DNA of 64,000 nucleotides. Source: Talpa occidentalis. Lineage: Eukaryota > Chordata > Mammalia > Eulipotyphla > Talpidae. Location of the stretch: the NCBI RefSeq assembly GCF_014898055.3, contig NW_023600993.1, positions 20,240,850-20,304,849 on the forward strand. The letters run 5' to 3'. Numbering within the stretch: the stretch's first letter is position 1; each line of letters starts with the position of its first letter. The notes beneath the pieces are model-generated. The model saw only the letters and a program-made list of their open reading frames with translations, searched no databases and had not been told where the DNA came from. This document shows, one piece after another, positions 45,001-60,000 of this stretch. Made by a program: the position numbers and the translations under genes.

Positions 45001-48000
45001 CTAAAATAGTTTTTGAAAGAAATCAGCTATTGTCTTAAGATTAAAAGGAACCAACTGACAACTGGGAACATTGTATATGATGAATAATCAGGGAACATTG
45101 TATATGATGAATAAAGATTTTATGAGCTCTTTTTGGGTAAATGAACTTATTTCGCAGGAGTAGAGAATATGCAGTATGTGAAAAATGAAAGAGGTAAAAT
45201 ATGAGATTTTTTAACATTGAACTTAGACTCCCTAAGATTTATTTTTAATGTTTCTTACCTATATGAGGATATCATTTGAAACAAAGTAAAAGAGTTTTAA
45301 TGGTCAAATGCTCATAAGAAAATAAGCTGCAAAAGATGACTATTTTGGACTTCAGATGTACTGAACCCCATCACCCAGGGCTACTTGCTTTCAGAGCACT
45401 TGAAAGCTGGAATCGGAAGAAAGACCTCATGGCATCCTCCACTTAACCCTTCACTATAATGATCACAGCCTTGGTAACGGTAACAGAGGAAACAGTGACC
45501 CTTTGCACCCACGTTTCCCATAGTCACTGTCAGCATAGCTCTGAAAGTGAGATATTCCTCAGATTTAGAAAGAATAAGGAGAAACAAAACCTCCATCTCT
45601 GCCAATCTTAAAGCAGTAAGAGCTAAGTCTCCTCACATCCTACAGAATCCACCACTGACCTGTGAATGGGTGGGGAACTGGAATATGTGGGTCTGTGCCA
45701 CTGTGCTTGGAAGACATCAGCTAAGTTACCCCTCGCATAAAATTGGAATAATCACAAAAACCTTTCACAAACCATACAAATAAGGGGTAATAAAATCAGC
45801 AAGCCAACTCAAAACCACTTGTTTATGCCTAGCAAATAATGCATATTCAGGAGACTTAAAAAAAAAACATTACTAGAAAAAATATTAAAGATACGAAGTT
45901 TCAAACTAAAGATAAGGAATTTGAAAAATAAAATTTATTAATCCTAATTTATATTTCTTTAATCAAGAATATAAGAATTCTTGAACAGAAAAAACAAAAA
46001 AAAACCAGAAAGGGAAAGTAATTCAGGGTTATGTCAAGTGATAGCATTTAAATATTACCAACACTTAAATGAAATTAGTTGGTATCATTTTAGCAGTCAA
46101 TGCTTAATTTTGTTCACCTCAAAGATTTCCAAAGATAAATCTATCATGTTGGAAAGAAAGACATTTTAGAAATGATATTTTTAAATGTACAAATAACACT
46201 ATTATTTGATTTTCAAAAAAAAAAAAAAAAAAAGATAACAAAATGAACTATGAAATTACCTAGGAAAATGTGTCTTTCCCCAAGGGCTAATTGTAACAAA
46301 CTGGAATGCTGTTAGAGTAGAAGTGTTAGCAAAAATTGGATGCCACAACTTATCTCACCATTCCTTTCAAGCAAGTGAGGGTCAGAATGTTTCTTGCCTA
46401 TATCTGCAAAAGATCGAACCAGGGGAATCCGACTGGTGAATCTTTTCTCGTTCTGATGATGATGTCTCTTCAGAAGAGCTTCTCTGACATTCTCTCTTAT
46501 GGACTCATCCAGCTGGCCAGAAGCTATCATGTTGTCCAGCACCATATCTATTCAAAGGAAAAAACAGTAAGTCAGTACTATGAAATAAAGCAATAATAAT
46601 GTAGAATAAATAGTAAGTGAAACCTCACAAGAAAATAAATCCTTAAGTAGCTCTAGAAAGAATTTATTGTCATTTTAAATGGTGTATTCTTATGACAAAT
46701 ATAAACATTATCCAACAAAAATGAAGAAATGAGATGCTCATTTCAATGAATACTATTATTTATAGACTACTGTTAAACAGCTGAAATTGCATTCCTGATG
46801 TAGATACAATAAATTCTACTGAAATGAATATTCAGTAACACTGACTCCCTAAGAAGTGAAGGCATTTTATTGCTCCACCTCATATTTTCCCTCAGAAGTG
46901 CTCTAGCAGATGAGCATCATTCATTCAATCATTGATTTGCTGAGTACCGGCTATGTGTCCAGACTACAGCAGTAAACACAGGTGATCAAGCTGCTCTCAC
47001 TCTTCCCAGGTGGAGAAACCAATGAGCACATGAATAGATAAATTATCATGAAGTATTAAGTTCTAGGAAGATAAATATGTCAGGTGATAAGGTGGATCTG
47101 GGAAGTGGGAACACTGGTGGCAATGCCTTTCTGTACATTGTCGCGATACGATGACTGGGTTATTTTTAATTTATGAAATACAACTTTTAAACAGTACTAG
47201 TAACTTGACATGAAAGAATCAACCTTCAAAACTGATAAGGTTACTCTGAAAGAATACCAGAAGGAATCAACCTAGCAAGTACACGCTAATATGAACACAC
47301 TAACTAGAGGCTACCAGACACGTGAATGGTGGTATATACAACATTTACTGAATTATACGTGACAACTACAAATCAAGGTAAGACATTTATGTCCAAACTG
47401 AATAATCCTAACCCTAACTCCATTTTTCCATCATGTAAGACAAGAATGTAAAGACTTTGGTCATTTAAAGACTTGCAGTATATGGTCAAATCTGACAATC
47501 TGGTAATATTGAAGGGCTTCTGGTCTGAGAATATCTAGTAAGTTTATGACTCTCTGTAAAATCAAATACCATAGACTTTCCATGGGACCAATCTATGATG
47601 GTAATCATGCTATCAACTTCACTGAAATGATGATTCACTCCACTGAAATGATGTAAATTTTGAAGAATTTTAGTTAATGGCCAAATAGCTTTAACATAGC
47701 TATCTTTTTCCACTTTCCACCTCCAGAGAATCCTTCAAATTTCTCTTTCCTTCATTACCATCTACCACAGTTCTATACAGAACTCTGGCTGCCATCATTT
47801 CTTACTGAGACTATTCCCAGTAGAGTAACTGGCTCACTTGCTTCTAACCGCCACTCACCCGAAAGCCACACTATACAGAGCTGCCAGGACGACACACCTG
47901 GTGCACAGCTACATCACACAGCTCCCACGCACACATCTCTGGGTGCCAGCGGCCCGCCGAAATATAGTCCAACTTCTCAGTTCAGTAACTATTATAATTC

Positions 48001-51000
48001 ATCTCTAATCTGTTGCCTCAATGTATCTCCTATTATTCAAGAAATCTGTATATACTCACATGAGACTTTCCTGAGATTCAGACCTGTCTATAGTCTCTAG
48101 ATTTGCCCTTCTTTTCCTCCTCCTTAAAATAGTTTTTCACTCTTGTGGCACATGTTCCTTGTTCTCAGGGTAGGTTGTGTAATTAATGTACCCTGGATCT
48201 TCCCCAGATACCTGGTCCAGAAAGCAAAGCAGCAAAACACTCCTTCCTCTCCATTTCCAGAGAACAAAATACATTCCTTGCTTACAGACTAGTTATTTTC
48301 TTCCTGATACTGCAGTTATGTCTAACTTAAATCTTCTTGATTACAGATTTATCACAGACAAAAAGTTTTAAATATAGGTGTAGTCCCCACCTGTCCTGCA
48401 CAGAATGGAAGCTCAACACACAGTTGTTCAATGGTCTGAAACGCCACTTTCTTTTCCTTATCTAAATATCCCTAATTTCAGTACAACTTAAATATAAAAA
48501 AGGTCAATTTGCTATAACCTGCTATTTCGTCTAGAGTGCTCGCTCTCATGTCCAGCATGACTGTTCCATTGAGGATGCAACTTCTTAGTTCAAAAAGACT
48601 GTGCAAGGAGAGAGTCGCCACATAAGGTTTACTCCACCGGTCACCGCCATCTTCAACATCCTCTTCAAACTTCAGCCATCTGAAATAGAAAATATAAATA
48701 GTTTACATAAAATGACAATTTAATTTGTTTTCAGAAATTAAAGACAAGAAATTTGTTCTTTTAAAATTTCACTATTTGTTCTTTTAAAGAGAAGTAAAGA
48801 TAACTATCACCAAAACAAAATTTAGCTACATTTTTACAAATTAGGTTAGTGGTCTACAACACCTACAGTCTCAAGTTATCTCTGAAGTTTCCTCTTTTTA
48901 TCCTAGGTATCACAGTAAGTCAACAAAAACAGATGTGGAACTTCATACTTTGAAATTCTAATTGTCTTTTAAAACGATTTTGATTTTTCAAACTTACTTG
49001 TCCAATTAAAGACATGAAAATCTATGATAATTTCTTTAGTGTTACAATCAAGGATTAAGGATTACTTAAGGAAACAAATTTTGGGGCAACGAGAAAACCT
49101 AAAGATAGAATTTCCAGGTATGAGGTAATTCTCTGTTCACTGTTTTTAAACCACAAGTTCAATTATATATTCTCATTATAAAAAGAAATCAAGTAAAGTC
49201 AATTGAAACTAAAATGCAGTGTTATTACCTGGCAGTTTCTTTCCACTCATACTCTTCTCCATCTCTATAACACAATTCATCCATTTCCGTGAAGAGATCG
49301 TGGGGAATATGTTCTTCATCATCATCTTCAGTACCAAGGATAAACTGAACTCTCTGGGATGGTGTGTCTGACAAAATAAGAATTTAGATAGATTCAAAAT
49401 TTTCCTCAATTCATTAAAACACAAATTCATAGTTTTGAAAGTAAAATGCTTGGTATAAAATACATCTATTCCATCAACATTCTTCTCAAAATTATTAAAA
49501 CGCCATTAATTCTAGAAGGTAACAAGAACCAACAATACAGAAAAAAGAGTAGCATAGAAAGATCACCTTGTAGACAGAAAAGAAAAATTGTATGTTTATA
49601 GTAAACAGTGAAATTAGTCTTACAACTGATGTAAAATAAATAAGCCAATATCCAAAACCCTGTAACACTATGTTTAAAGACATGACTTTTTTTCTCTTAC
49701 CAAAAAAAAAAAGAAATATTAGATTTACAGGAATCCTGTCCTCCCACAGATAATCAAATCAGAGCACTCTTTTCTTCTTCTTCTTCTTCTTTTTTTTTAA
49801 CCAATAACCAAGAAACCCAGCCTAGTGGATAAAATATCCTGGCATAAAAATGTTTAAAAATGAAAAAAGTTTCAATCATTTCCAAGAGCCTGAGGATTTC
49901 ACATTTATGTGTTCACTGCATATTTAAAAAGTGAAGATACATAACGAAGGAAATAAAATACCCCCAGATTGAAGTTTAAATGTCAAGACTTAAATTTATA
50001 ATTCTAAGGCAAGAATGCAATGAAAAAAACAAAGCTTCTTACTTTATTCCACATATCCCAAACAGATCTTAACTATAAACTGAATACTTTTCTTACAGAA
50101 AAATATTCTTACTTCAGTTAGTATTCCTCAATGCATATAATGTGTCAATTAATGCAGCAGGCATAAAATTTTTAAAAAGAAATACTCAATTACAAAAACT
50201 TTTCAGGAAAAGAACCTTAAACTGTTAACAGAAAACCACTGTTTTCTCTTACCATAAGAAGGAGATTCCCGTCCATCTTCTTTATCTGATTCTTTATCTT
50301 TTCTTTTCCGGTGATGATGTTTGTGTCCACGATGCCGATGCCGTCGACGACTCTCTTTACTAAATGGGACATGGACACCAACATACACAGCTCGATGACC
50401 TAGCAAAAAGTTTGGAAACATGTCATGGTTTGCCAAAAGGGGAAAATAATGATTGCATAAAAATATGCCACTGTTTACTCGAACAACAATGAAAGAGATA
50501 GAAGTTCATGTAGTTATCAATGCTGGTCTCCTATTATTTCTCTTATTTTTTGAAGTACTACACAGAAATGTTACACCAAGAACTAATACCACTGACTGAT
50601 AAATAGGTCGGCTCCACAGGCTACTTGTGTAAGTATCAGTCTACAAGTCCAAAAAAATCTTTTGAAAAGAAAATAGCTTGGTCCATCTGAAAGTCATATG
50701 ATGTAGACATAAATTAATTCCATCTACATTAATGGCCCATTAGCAATCTAGCCAGGCTGGATAAAAAAGCAATGCAATAAGGCTATCATATACTTTTAGA
50801 ATAGAAAGAGCTACTACTGGTGTTGCAGCATGCTGACCAACAAAGCAGTTGTTTATGAAAGACAATCTTTCCTTTTTCCCACTAAATGAAATTGAATCAA
50901 GGACCGAGAGAGTGAACAGCACTATGTTAAATACTGAGGGGCATGAGTTTGATTTCTTAAATAGTTTAAAGGAGGTTCTTATGTAAGCTACACTGTATGA

Positions 51001-54000
51001 AAGGTAGACTACAAGAATTATCAACTATGTAAAAAACATCTGGCATAGTGCTGCTTTTATGCCCTTAATATAACATAAAAATATACTAAAGTATGAACAA
51101 TGACATTTTTTTCCCTAACAAATTTCATTAAACGGTGAGAAAATAAAATACTTCAAGAAAATCATTACCTTCATCTTTAGAAGAGATATGAAAGTAGAAC
51201 CAATCTTCATTACTTGTGGATTAAGTATCAGCAAATTTGCTGACTCCCTAAAATTTATTTGCAACACCACAATCAACAGTTGTGATGATTTCTCAATCAT
51301 TTACAAACATGCACAGATCAGTAAAAAAGTTTTCTGATGCCCAACTAAGAATGAAAAAGGGGATGAGACTCTGACTAGTTTCATATGCTAACATATTAAA
51401 GACAAGTAATCACGGGGCCTCCCTGGTGGCGCAACGGGTTAAGCACTGCACTCCAAAGCAATCCGCAGCCTCTGCAGCATAAGTTTGATCTCCAGCCAGG
51501 GAGCAACCCACATGGTGCAACAGATCTCTCCTGTCTCACCCGCTGCTCCCCTCGGCAGTGTGTTTCAGTCAATCTGCCTGTTCTGTTCCCTCCTCTGTCT
51601 CTGGTGAATCCTCTCACCCTCCTGCATCTCTGGCCTGTACCCCAGCTCTTGTGTGCATAAATAAATAAATCTTTAAATAAAAAAAAAAAAAAGACAAGGA
51701 ATCCTTTAAAAGATGACTGACTAGACTTATTGGAAGACATAAAACAGAAATTATTTGTTTAAACATCTCCAAAACCCAGCACTCTGCTTACTATGTGATA
51801 AGCACTCAATAAAAATGTACAGATATTAAATACCAATTACTTAAACAAATTTTATTAGAAAAGCCCAAATTTAAAAACCAATTATGTAAGGTAGTGGAAA
51901 TGCTCTGGAATTAATAGTAGTGATGGCTGCACAGCATAGTAAATATACTAAAAAACTATGAGTTTATACAATTGAAAATGGAGGATTTTGTTATGTGAAT
52001 TATATCTCAATAAGTTAAAAAACTTTAACAGAACTTACTGATCTTACAATTTTATTTTAATCAAACTCTTCTGCATCAAGAAAAGTGGAAATCAGAGAGT
52101 TAAACTCTTGCCATTGTCCACTGGGAATTAAAAAGTTGTTACTCCAATTAGTACTAATAATGGGTTTTGGCAAACAAGCCCCAGTGCACCAAGACAAAAA
52201 TAGTCTATGAGTCTGTAACTTAGAAAGCCCAGATAAAATCAATAAGAATATGGCAGAATCTAAAGGTTGGGAGAGCAAGTCTTATTGTTTTCCTGCATTT
52301 ATTATCACCCTGTGTTTTAATTTTTCCTTTCCCCTTTACTTTATTCCATCAAAGGTCTATTCAGTTAAGCTCTAAAATAAACTTAATCTCTTCCTCAAAC
52401 TTGATGATGAAATTTAGATAGTACAAAGTATGCAAAATGAGAGCCCTGGGGTAACAAAGAATGCCAAAGAACTGCCGACTGCCTCTCTTCAAGGCTCAGG
52501 TCATATATAATTGAGAGATGACATTAAATAATAATGGATGGAATTAATCACTGTATACGTGAATTAATAAAATTATTGCTAAAAATTTTATCCTTGTTAG
52601 TCTTTATAGTCAGACTCTAACTACAAATTTCTAGAGGTTACTGAGATTCTTTCCAGAAGGCCTAGCAAGTCTAGACTTTTAAAGGTTATTTTAAAAGACG
52701 GAACTTTTTATATTGTTGAAAGTAAATGTAGAGAGCACTTATTTGTAGGTCTTTCCATCTCCTTTTTAAAAGCAACAGAGTAATGTTCCCATCAGGTACA
52801 AGCTCTCTCAAAGGACTTTAGAATGTAGTTCTCAAGAAGACCCAAAAATGAATCTATCAAAACATTTGCTAGGAACACTACCTTATCCAAGTGTTCAATA
52901 AGTCATACTGATATCACATGTCCACATATACGATACATGAGAAGAGCAAGTCACTTATGTGGTATGCTCCCCAAATATCCACAATCTTGGACTATTTGTA
53001 TAACATTAGACAAGCACAAATTAGATGCATTTTAACAAAGTATCTAGCCACCATTCTCCAAAGCATCATGGTCATGAAAAGCAAGGAAAAGCAGAGAAAC
53101 TATCAGAAACTAAGGAGACATGACAACTAAATAGACTACTGGATCTAGAATTGTTCAACTGAATCATGGAACAGAAGAGATCAGCGGAAATGCTAGTGAA
53201 AATCTACATCAAATTTGTAGTGCAGTTAATATTATCATACCAATGCTAATTCCTTCATTTTCAGCTTATGATAGTTATGTAAAATGTTAACACTAGAAAA
53301 AGTTGGGCCAAGGAGATACGGGAACACTCTGTACAATCTTTGCAACTCTTCTGTAACCCTAAAATTATTTCGAAAGAAAAAAATGGAGCCATTTGCCAGA
53401 ATTTCTTCCTGCTAAGAGAAGATAAGTTGCCAAAGACATTTGTTCCACACAATTCTATGCTGAGGTTGTTACAGCATTTTAAAAGGCTGATTTGAAGTCA
53501 CAAACCTATAAAATGAACATTTATATAACTGTGGCTTATTAGCGTGACACTCTAATTTGCTCATAAATATCAATTAGCTAGCCTTCCAGAAAAAAAAAAA
53601 TACATACGTATATGTGTGCGTGGGTGTGTGTGTCACACACGCACACATATACATATAATGAGCTGTATTTGTAATGGTGACATTTCCATTTTCCAAGTAA
53701 CTAACGGTAACCATAAGTGAAGTTTTTTGAAAAGCATTCTGAAATCTGTATTATGCCAATACTTTCAACAAAGAACAACTAATCTGGGAAAGTTACATTT
53801 TCAGATATGGGTGAGAGTTAAATAGGCCTTTGCTATATTATTCTTTAAACAACATTCAGAAACACTTGAACACTTCACAAAGCTTAAGTTAATTTTAAAC
53901 CAGACTTACTTTCTAGTTCTTCTTTTTCAAACTTGGTGTTCACAGTTGAGCTTGTTTTGCCAAGATCCACAACAGCTTCTTCATCTGGACCCTGTAAAAA

Positions 54001-57000
54001 TGTCATCCACATTCACTCATGAAATACATACTGAGGACCTAACTAGAGGTAATATTTATAATAACCAAAAAATATAGACCAGATTTTTGTTTTCTTAAAG
54101 AACTGAATTCATTTTATTGCTTAATTTCATCCTTTTTGAAAGATGCTTCTAGGCCATTTTTTTTTTTAAATCCACAGAATACTTATTCAAAAATCTCATG
54201 GTAAGAATTGGTAATTATCGGAAGTTACTAAATAACAGGTACATATATTCACTTCAATAGAAAGCATCTCTAATCAACAACTAAAAAAAATCTGGGGTGA
54301 GAGGTACCTTTAGAAGTCAAATCAATATAGAAAGCTTTCCTCCGTGTTTTTTACTCCGAGGTCCTCTAATTAAAAGGAAACACTTGAAATCCAAAAACAG
54401 ATCTACAGACCGAATATGCAGTACCACGTTCACTTGTAAGCTAGCCAAGGGTAAAAGGTTTCTGTTTTCTTTCTCCACTAAGTAAAAGTCATGCCAAAAT
54501 TTAACCTCTGAGGAGAATCTAAGTTTTGTGTTGTGAGAGTCTACACTCATCATTTTAGTCCTATCTTCAGCTCAACAAAGACTAATACTTATAAAAATTG
54601 CAGACTATTCTTAGAAGAATGAAAATTTTATCTTTAACTTCCCCTTCTCAACTTCTACTGTGCCAAAGGAACACTATAAACATCAAATACTTGTTATGAA
54701 CTTACTAAGCATAATATTCTGTGCACAGATTAAGAGGAACCAATCCCCCCCCCCCAAAAAGCCTTTGAGAGCAGCAGCTCACTCTGGCCCCCTGCACAGC
54801 AGGGGTCTGTGGGAGGGGTGCAAGGCATGTATGGCCTTGCTAACCTTCAACTGGTGCTGGGACGCTGGAGGCCTTGGGCCTTATCCAGCACAGTTATCAT
54901 AAGCTGGACCAAAAGACGCATCCCGAGTCAGAGGGCTAAGGGGAGAAGAACAATACCAGCCGCCCCTTCCGGCTCCTCAGGAAATTCCACATTTTAAGTG
55001 GTAAAGCCTACAAAGCAGGGTACAATGGGCATGGACCAGTGGACAAGGATTCCTGTGCTCCCTCGGGCTGGGACTGGGGGCACTGGAGGTGGACATTCAC
55101 GGTTTTGCACAGATGGACACAAAAGTTCTGAGGAAAAGCTGCCGGATACGAAATAGGACTATCTGAACGTCAAGGGTAATGTGATCAGCTCACAAAGTCT
55201 GTGCTCCATGTGTGTGCCTTCCAGGGAACGCAGAACATGGAACCTCAGTTAGCAAGCATTCACACCAGAGCGGTCCTAAAAAAGCTGTGGAGGAGGCTTA
55301 GGAAGCTTAGGAAGAGGCTAAGGAGCCAGAAAGGAGCAGGGAGGAACTGGGGCTTACAGAGTAGGTGACCTGAAAACAGACATTCAGGGCCAGCACAACG
55401 ATGAGCTGTAACAGGAAACAGACAGTGTTCTAGCTCAGACAGAAGCAAAACATTGCAAACCTTCCAAAGCAGAAGGGGAAAAAACAACTTTTAAGAAAGA
55501 AAAGAAATAATCTAATCCATTCTCTTCCAAGGTCCTTATGCTTTGAATGGTACTTTATAGGCAACAGAGACAACTGGAGATGAGAGAACTAAATAACTAT
55601 ATTAACTACAAGGACAACACTGTTAATACTCTTCTGAACATCATTTTTTCTAGAATGAAGTTATTTTAGGGCTCTGCTTATAAACCTCAACCACTCCCGT
55701 TCCGTAGCTGAGCTCACTGCCAGCATCTCTCCAGCACTCAGAACAGTTAAGTCAGAACAACACCTAATGGAGTTTAGCTTCTCATCACTCCCAATGTCAA
55801 GCTTAAACTGGAGGACCAGTTTGTTCTAGATAGGACCAAACAAATGGGGTTAAATGATCATTTTAGGTCTCCCCAACCAGTGGTCTAAAATATCATACTA
55901 CTGTAAATACCTTTTCCCAGCATACGAAAAGTAAATTCATATACAGTTGTTTTTGCTATGCAAACTTTCATTTATCCAAATTGTCATATCTTAAAACTGG
56001 TATTAATTAAATTTTCATTAAATTCCCTGCCATCCAAACCCTCAACTCTTTACTACCCAACTCAGAATCAGACATCGCATATTAAGAAAACAGAACTCTC
56101 TTGACATCCAAACTTAGTTTCTGAAGGGCAGAAATCCAGACTATAGGATCAAGAAGATCTGGATCTCAAGAGGAACATTAAGTATGAGTCTGAAGGAACA
56201 GTGTTCAATTTCAAATAGAAAACTCAAAGAAGTTAACTGACTTTCGAGGTTGTGTAGACCATGAGAAACTGTCACAAAATGGATTAAGAAGGAAGACAGA
56301 CAACTGTGCATATGGTCAATCAAACTGCCTCAGGCTCTACTAATGAAGCATGGGTGATATAGGAAACAAACACACACAAAACAGAGTAGAAAAAAGAATT
56401 AATAATTACCACCCCGTAAGCATGCCATACTCTAAACCCTTTAGCTTTCCTCCAATGACTTCATGCCATTTAGTACTTAAGAGTGCGCAGGCACAAAAGA
56501 TAAGTTGTCTCCTAAACAAAAGATGCAGAAGTTTGATTATCCTAAGAGGTAGCACATGGTATATTTCAAAAGGGATTAACTGCTCCCATTCCAAGCTTCA
56601 GTTACCTGAACAATGACCAACATAGGAAGCAAAACAAAACACTAATTTCTCAACCCTAAGAAAAGGGGGGGGAGGGACACACAAAGAAATAACTATGCTG
56701 GTATTTAAAACTAAACCTTTAGACACATTAACGACAGTAATCGGCTAACAATCAAGAAAAGCCTAAATTGGACAATCCGAAATATTTATTTATTTAAAAT
56801 ATACATATGCTTTGACCGCTAAACACCTACCACAGGAAAATATTACATGATTGACCCAGTTTGCTCCCATTAAATTCTAGCTGTGAAGACTGAGTATGTC
56901 ACTTAAGTCAAGAAGAATATTGTTTTACTGTTATTGTTTGAGTTCTCAACATGTTTCTGTGTAATTTGTATAACAAACTAAAGTTAAGAAGTTTAAAGTC

Positions 57001-60000
57001 TAAGAAATTTACAATACTAGCACTGTTAAAAAAAGGAGGCAGGGGGAGACATCTGCATTTTTCCCTTCTCTTAAAACAGGATCTAGCTTTTTGAAGTCTG
57101 TGAAACATAAATCTGCTGTAAATGCAAATATTAAGTAGGCCACACAAAACTGGCTATTTTGATATTCACATAATTCAGCGAAGTCTGCCCAGTGTGAAGG
57201 CTGTAGAGTAAAACAGTCACTGATGTTTCTGGTGGGCAAAATTTCTGGAACAAATACAATGTATTTAAGGTCCCATGATTCTAGAAAATGCTTTAAGCCT
57301 TTGCTAAATATAAAGTTAATACTCTACATAACAAACAATTTTGTCTTGTTTATTAAAATATATTTAAAATATGTAAGTACATATTAGTATTTGGAAGGCT
57401 AAACAGCAAACGACTCTCACTATCTCATTCTTCGTGGGAGAGCAGCTGGGAGGAACATATCCTGTAGTGTTTTAACTTTTTGTTACAGCAAACAGGTTTT
57501 ACTTTCAGCAATTTAAAAAAGGAACAAACTCAAATATTAATCTGTTAGTATGTAAGTTATATTTAAATTTACATCTAGAAAAAAAACCCTTCCTCATTTT
57601 CTAACTCAAAGAATATAGTGGAAAACTAAAAATAGCAATGGCTAAGAGCAGCCCCTGACATTAAAATGTTCTCACTCTTAACCTCAAAAGTGTGTGTCAT
57701 ACAAGCCTGTGCTTATAAAGCCTACCTAAAGTGAAACAAAACCAAGACACTGGGAAAACTCAAATACCCAGAAAAATAAAAAGGCATCCAAAATATATCA
57801 GTGCAAAATTAACTTACTCTAATGCTAAGAAAATTATTTTGCCTCAGTTTCAAATTTTATATATGAAATGAGGTAACCATTCAGACCACAATTGTTCTAT
57901 GACACTGGAGAGACTTAAGAATTTTATGTAAGATCATAAAGAAAGTTTAAATTCTCTTTACATGAAATGACACATGTACGAGGTTATTTATTGCAGTTTG
58001 TAAAAGGAAAAACTGGATGTAATTCAAGGAATGTGGACATGCACCCAATGGAATACCAAGCCACTGAAGGAAAAAATGAGGACACTCTCTATACCGGTGT
58101 GAAAAATGTCTAAGACCTATTATAAAACACAATTATCACAGTACACACAATGTGATAATCATATGCTATTTTTTGTGTAAGTCCCCAGAATGGGAATGTT
58201 TTCATTTGCCAGACAAAACAATGGAAGAACATCTAAGAAAAGAATAAAACTGGTTATCTCTGGTCACAGAGGAAAACTTTTTCTGTAATTACTAAATTTT
58301 CACAGTGCTTTGATTTATCTTAACTGTGTGAATACAGAGTTAGAATGAAGTATCTTATCTTTTGAAAACAATTTCACCTATATCTGTTGGTCCCCATCTA
58401 TAGATAGAGTGTAATATTCACCCTGACAAAGTTGGGTAAGATATAAAGTGCCAAGGACAAATGCATACCCCACAGAAGGTGTGGCCCCCTTTCACTAAAT
58501 CTCAGATGTGCACTGTTCACTTCTGCAATAAAAACACTTTCTCATCTACCATGCAGCTTTAAAATTACACTAAACAAAGGAGTTGTGATGACAGAAACAA
58601 ATGCTATTAATTTTGCTAATCAAAACTAATGTGAAGATTTAAAATGTATCCTAAAGTAGCATTATGGTTGTACAGGACAATTATTCATAGAAAACACTAA
58701 GTATCTAGGATGAAATGACAAAATGCTACAACTAATTTTCATAAGGCTCTAAAACTATTGCCTTAAGAGATTTTTAGGTTTTATGATATAAATTCGGACA
58801 AACCTAGACAACCTGTTAAAATTCAGCTTTCTTTGCCCTATTTTAGAGACGCTAGTTCAGTAGGTTAAGGTGAAGTCCAACATCACCAATTAATAAACTC
58901 TCTATGTGACTCTGATGTATTACACCAGATTCTGAACACCAAAGTCCTTGAATTCTGGTAAAGACTTAAGACCTATTTAAATTGTTCATCAATAGAGGCT
59001 GCTTCAAAGCCCTTAATAATTTTAGAAGGTCTTACCAGCACCATTGTTCACTTCCACTTAAATTGTTTCAATCCTTCAGGAAATGAAAAACTCATTCCAG
59101 TTCAAGAGAAAACACTCAAATTACTATACACTTTCACTGTAATATAAGCAACTCTAAATCTAGTGTTCTCCAGGTTCATTTGTATGTCAGACTATTTTCC
59201 CTAAGATACCTAGGTCAGTCTGTCAAAATTATATTAATAACAATGTTATCCCCACAAAATAAAAGGTTTCTCCAAACAACCCAATTTCCAACTTCTTCCC
59301 CCTCTACCACCAAGAGTTGAACTTAATATATTAAAAACCCTTAAATTTATGTGCAAAAATCTTAACAGAGAGGCAAATAATCTTTTCTAATCCAGTTAAA
59401 GGGAGAAATCACAGGTGACTATTGTGTCATAAAATGAAGTCAAAGAATGTCAGTTTCTAAAAAACACAAGATTCGTAACTCTAAAATAAGTGGAAGAGCT
59501 GTAAAAGGCATGTGGAAAATTATATTGCAAATTTTAAACGCAGGCAATCATGTTTTCCATAGAAAAATTTTAAAGCCTAGAGGAAAATGATTTTTCACTG
59601 GATAGATCAAGACATTGGGATAAAAAGCTTTAGTAATGTTTATTTCAAACACAATGGTTAAAACTAGAGTTTAAGGAAATACATTAAGGAAAAAGTTAAT
59701 AAATAAGACGTAAGTGCAACAAAACTTGAAGAGGTGGGAAGCATAAATCTGGAAAGGAATAATGTCTGAGAATAAAGAGAATTATTAACACACTTTATTG
59801 TCAGATGCTTAGTTGCAAGGCACGAAAGTCAGGGGCAAATGGAAACCTCATTTGAGTTCTATAAATCACAACTATTTATTACACTACTTCTAGAAGGAGA
59901 TCCATTCATCTCAAGTTCGAATTCAGTACAAACACACCAAAACACAAATAGAAATCACTTAGTTTAGGGTTATCAAGTAAATTTATTAACAGAAATAAGG

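Noticed and set aside
54660..54997. 80- and 62-codon frames in the GC-richer block
   Set aside because: No splice context, no recognised domain, overlapping frames; treated as non-coding.
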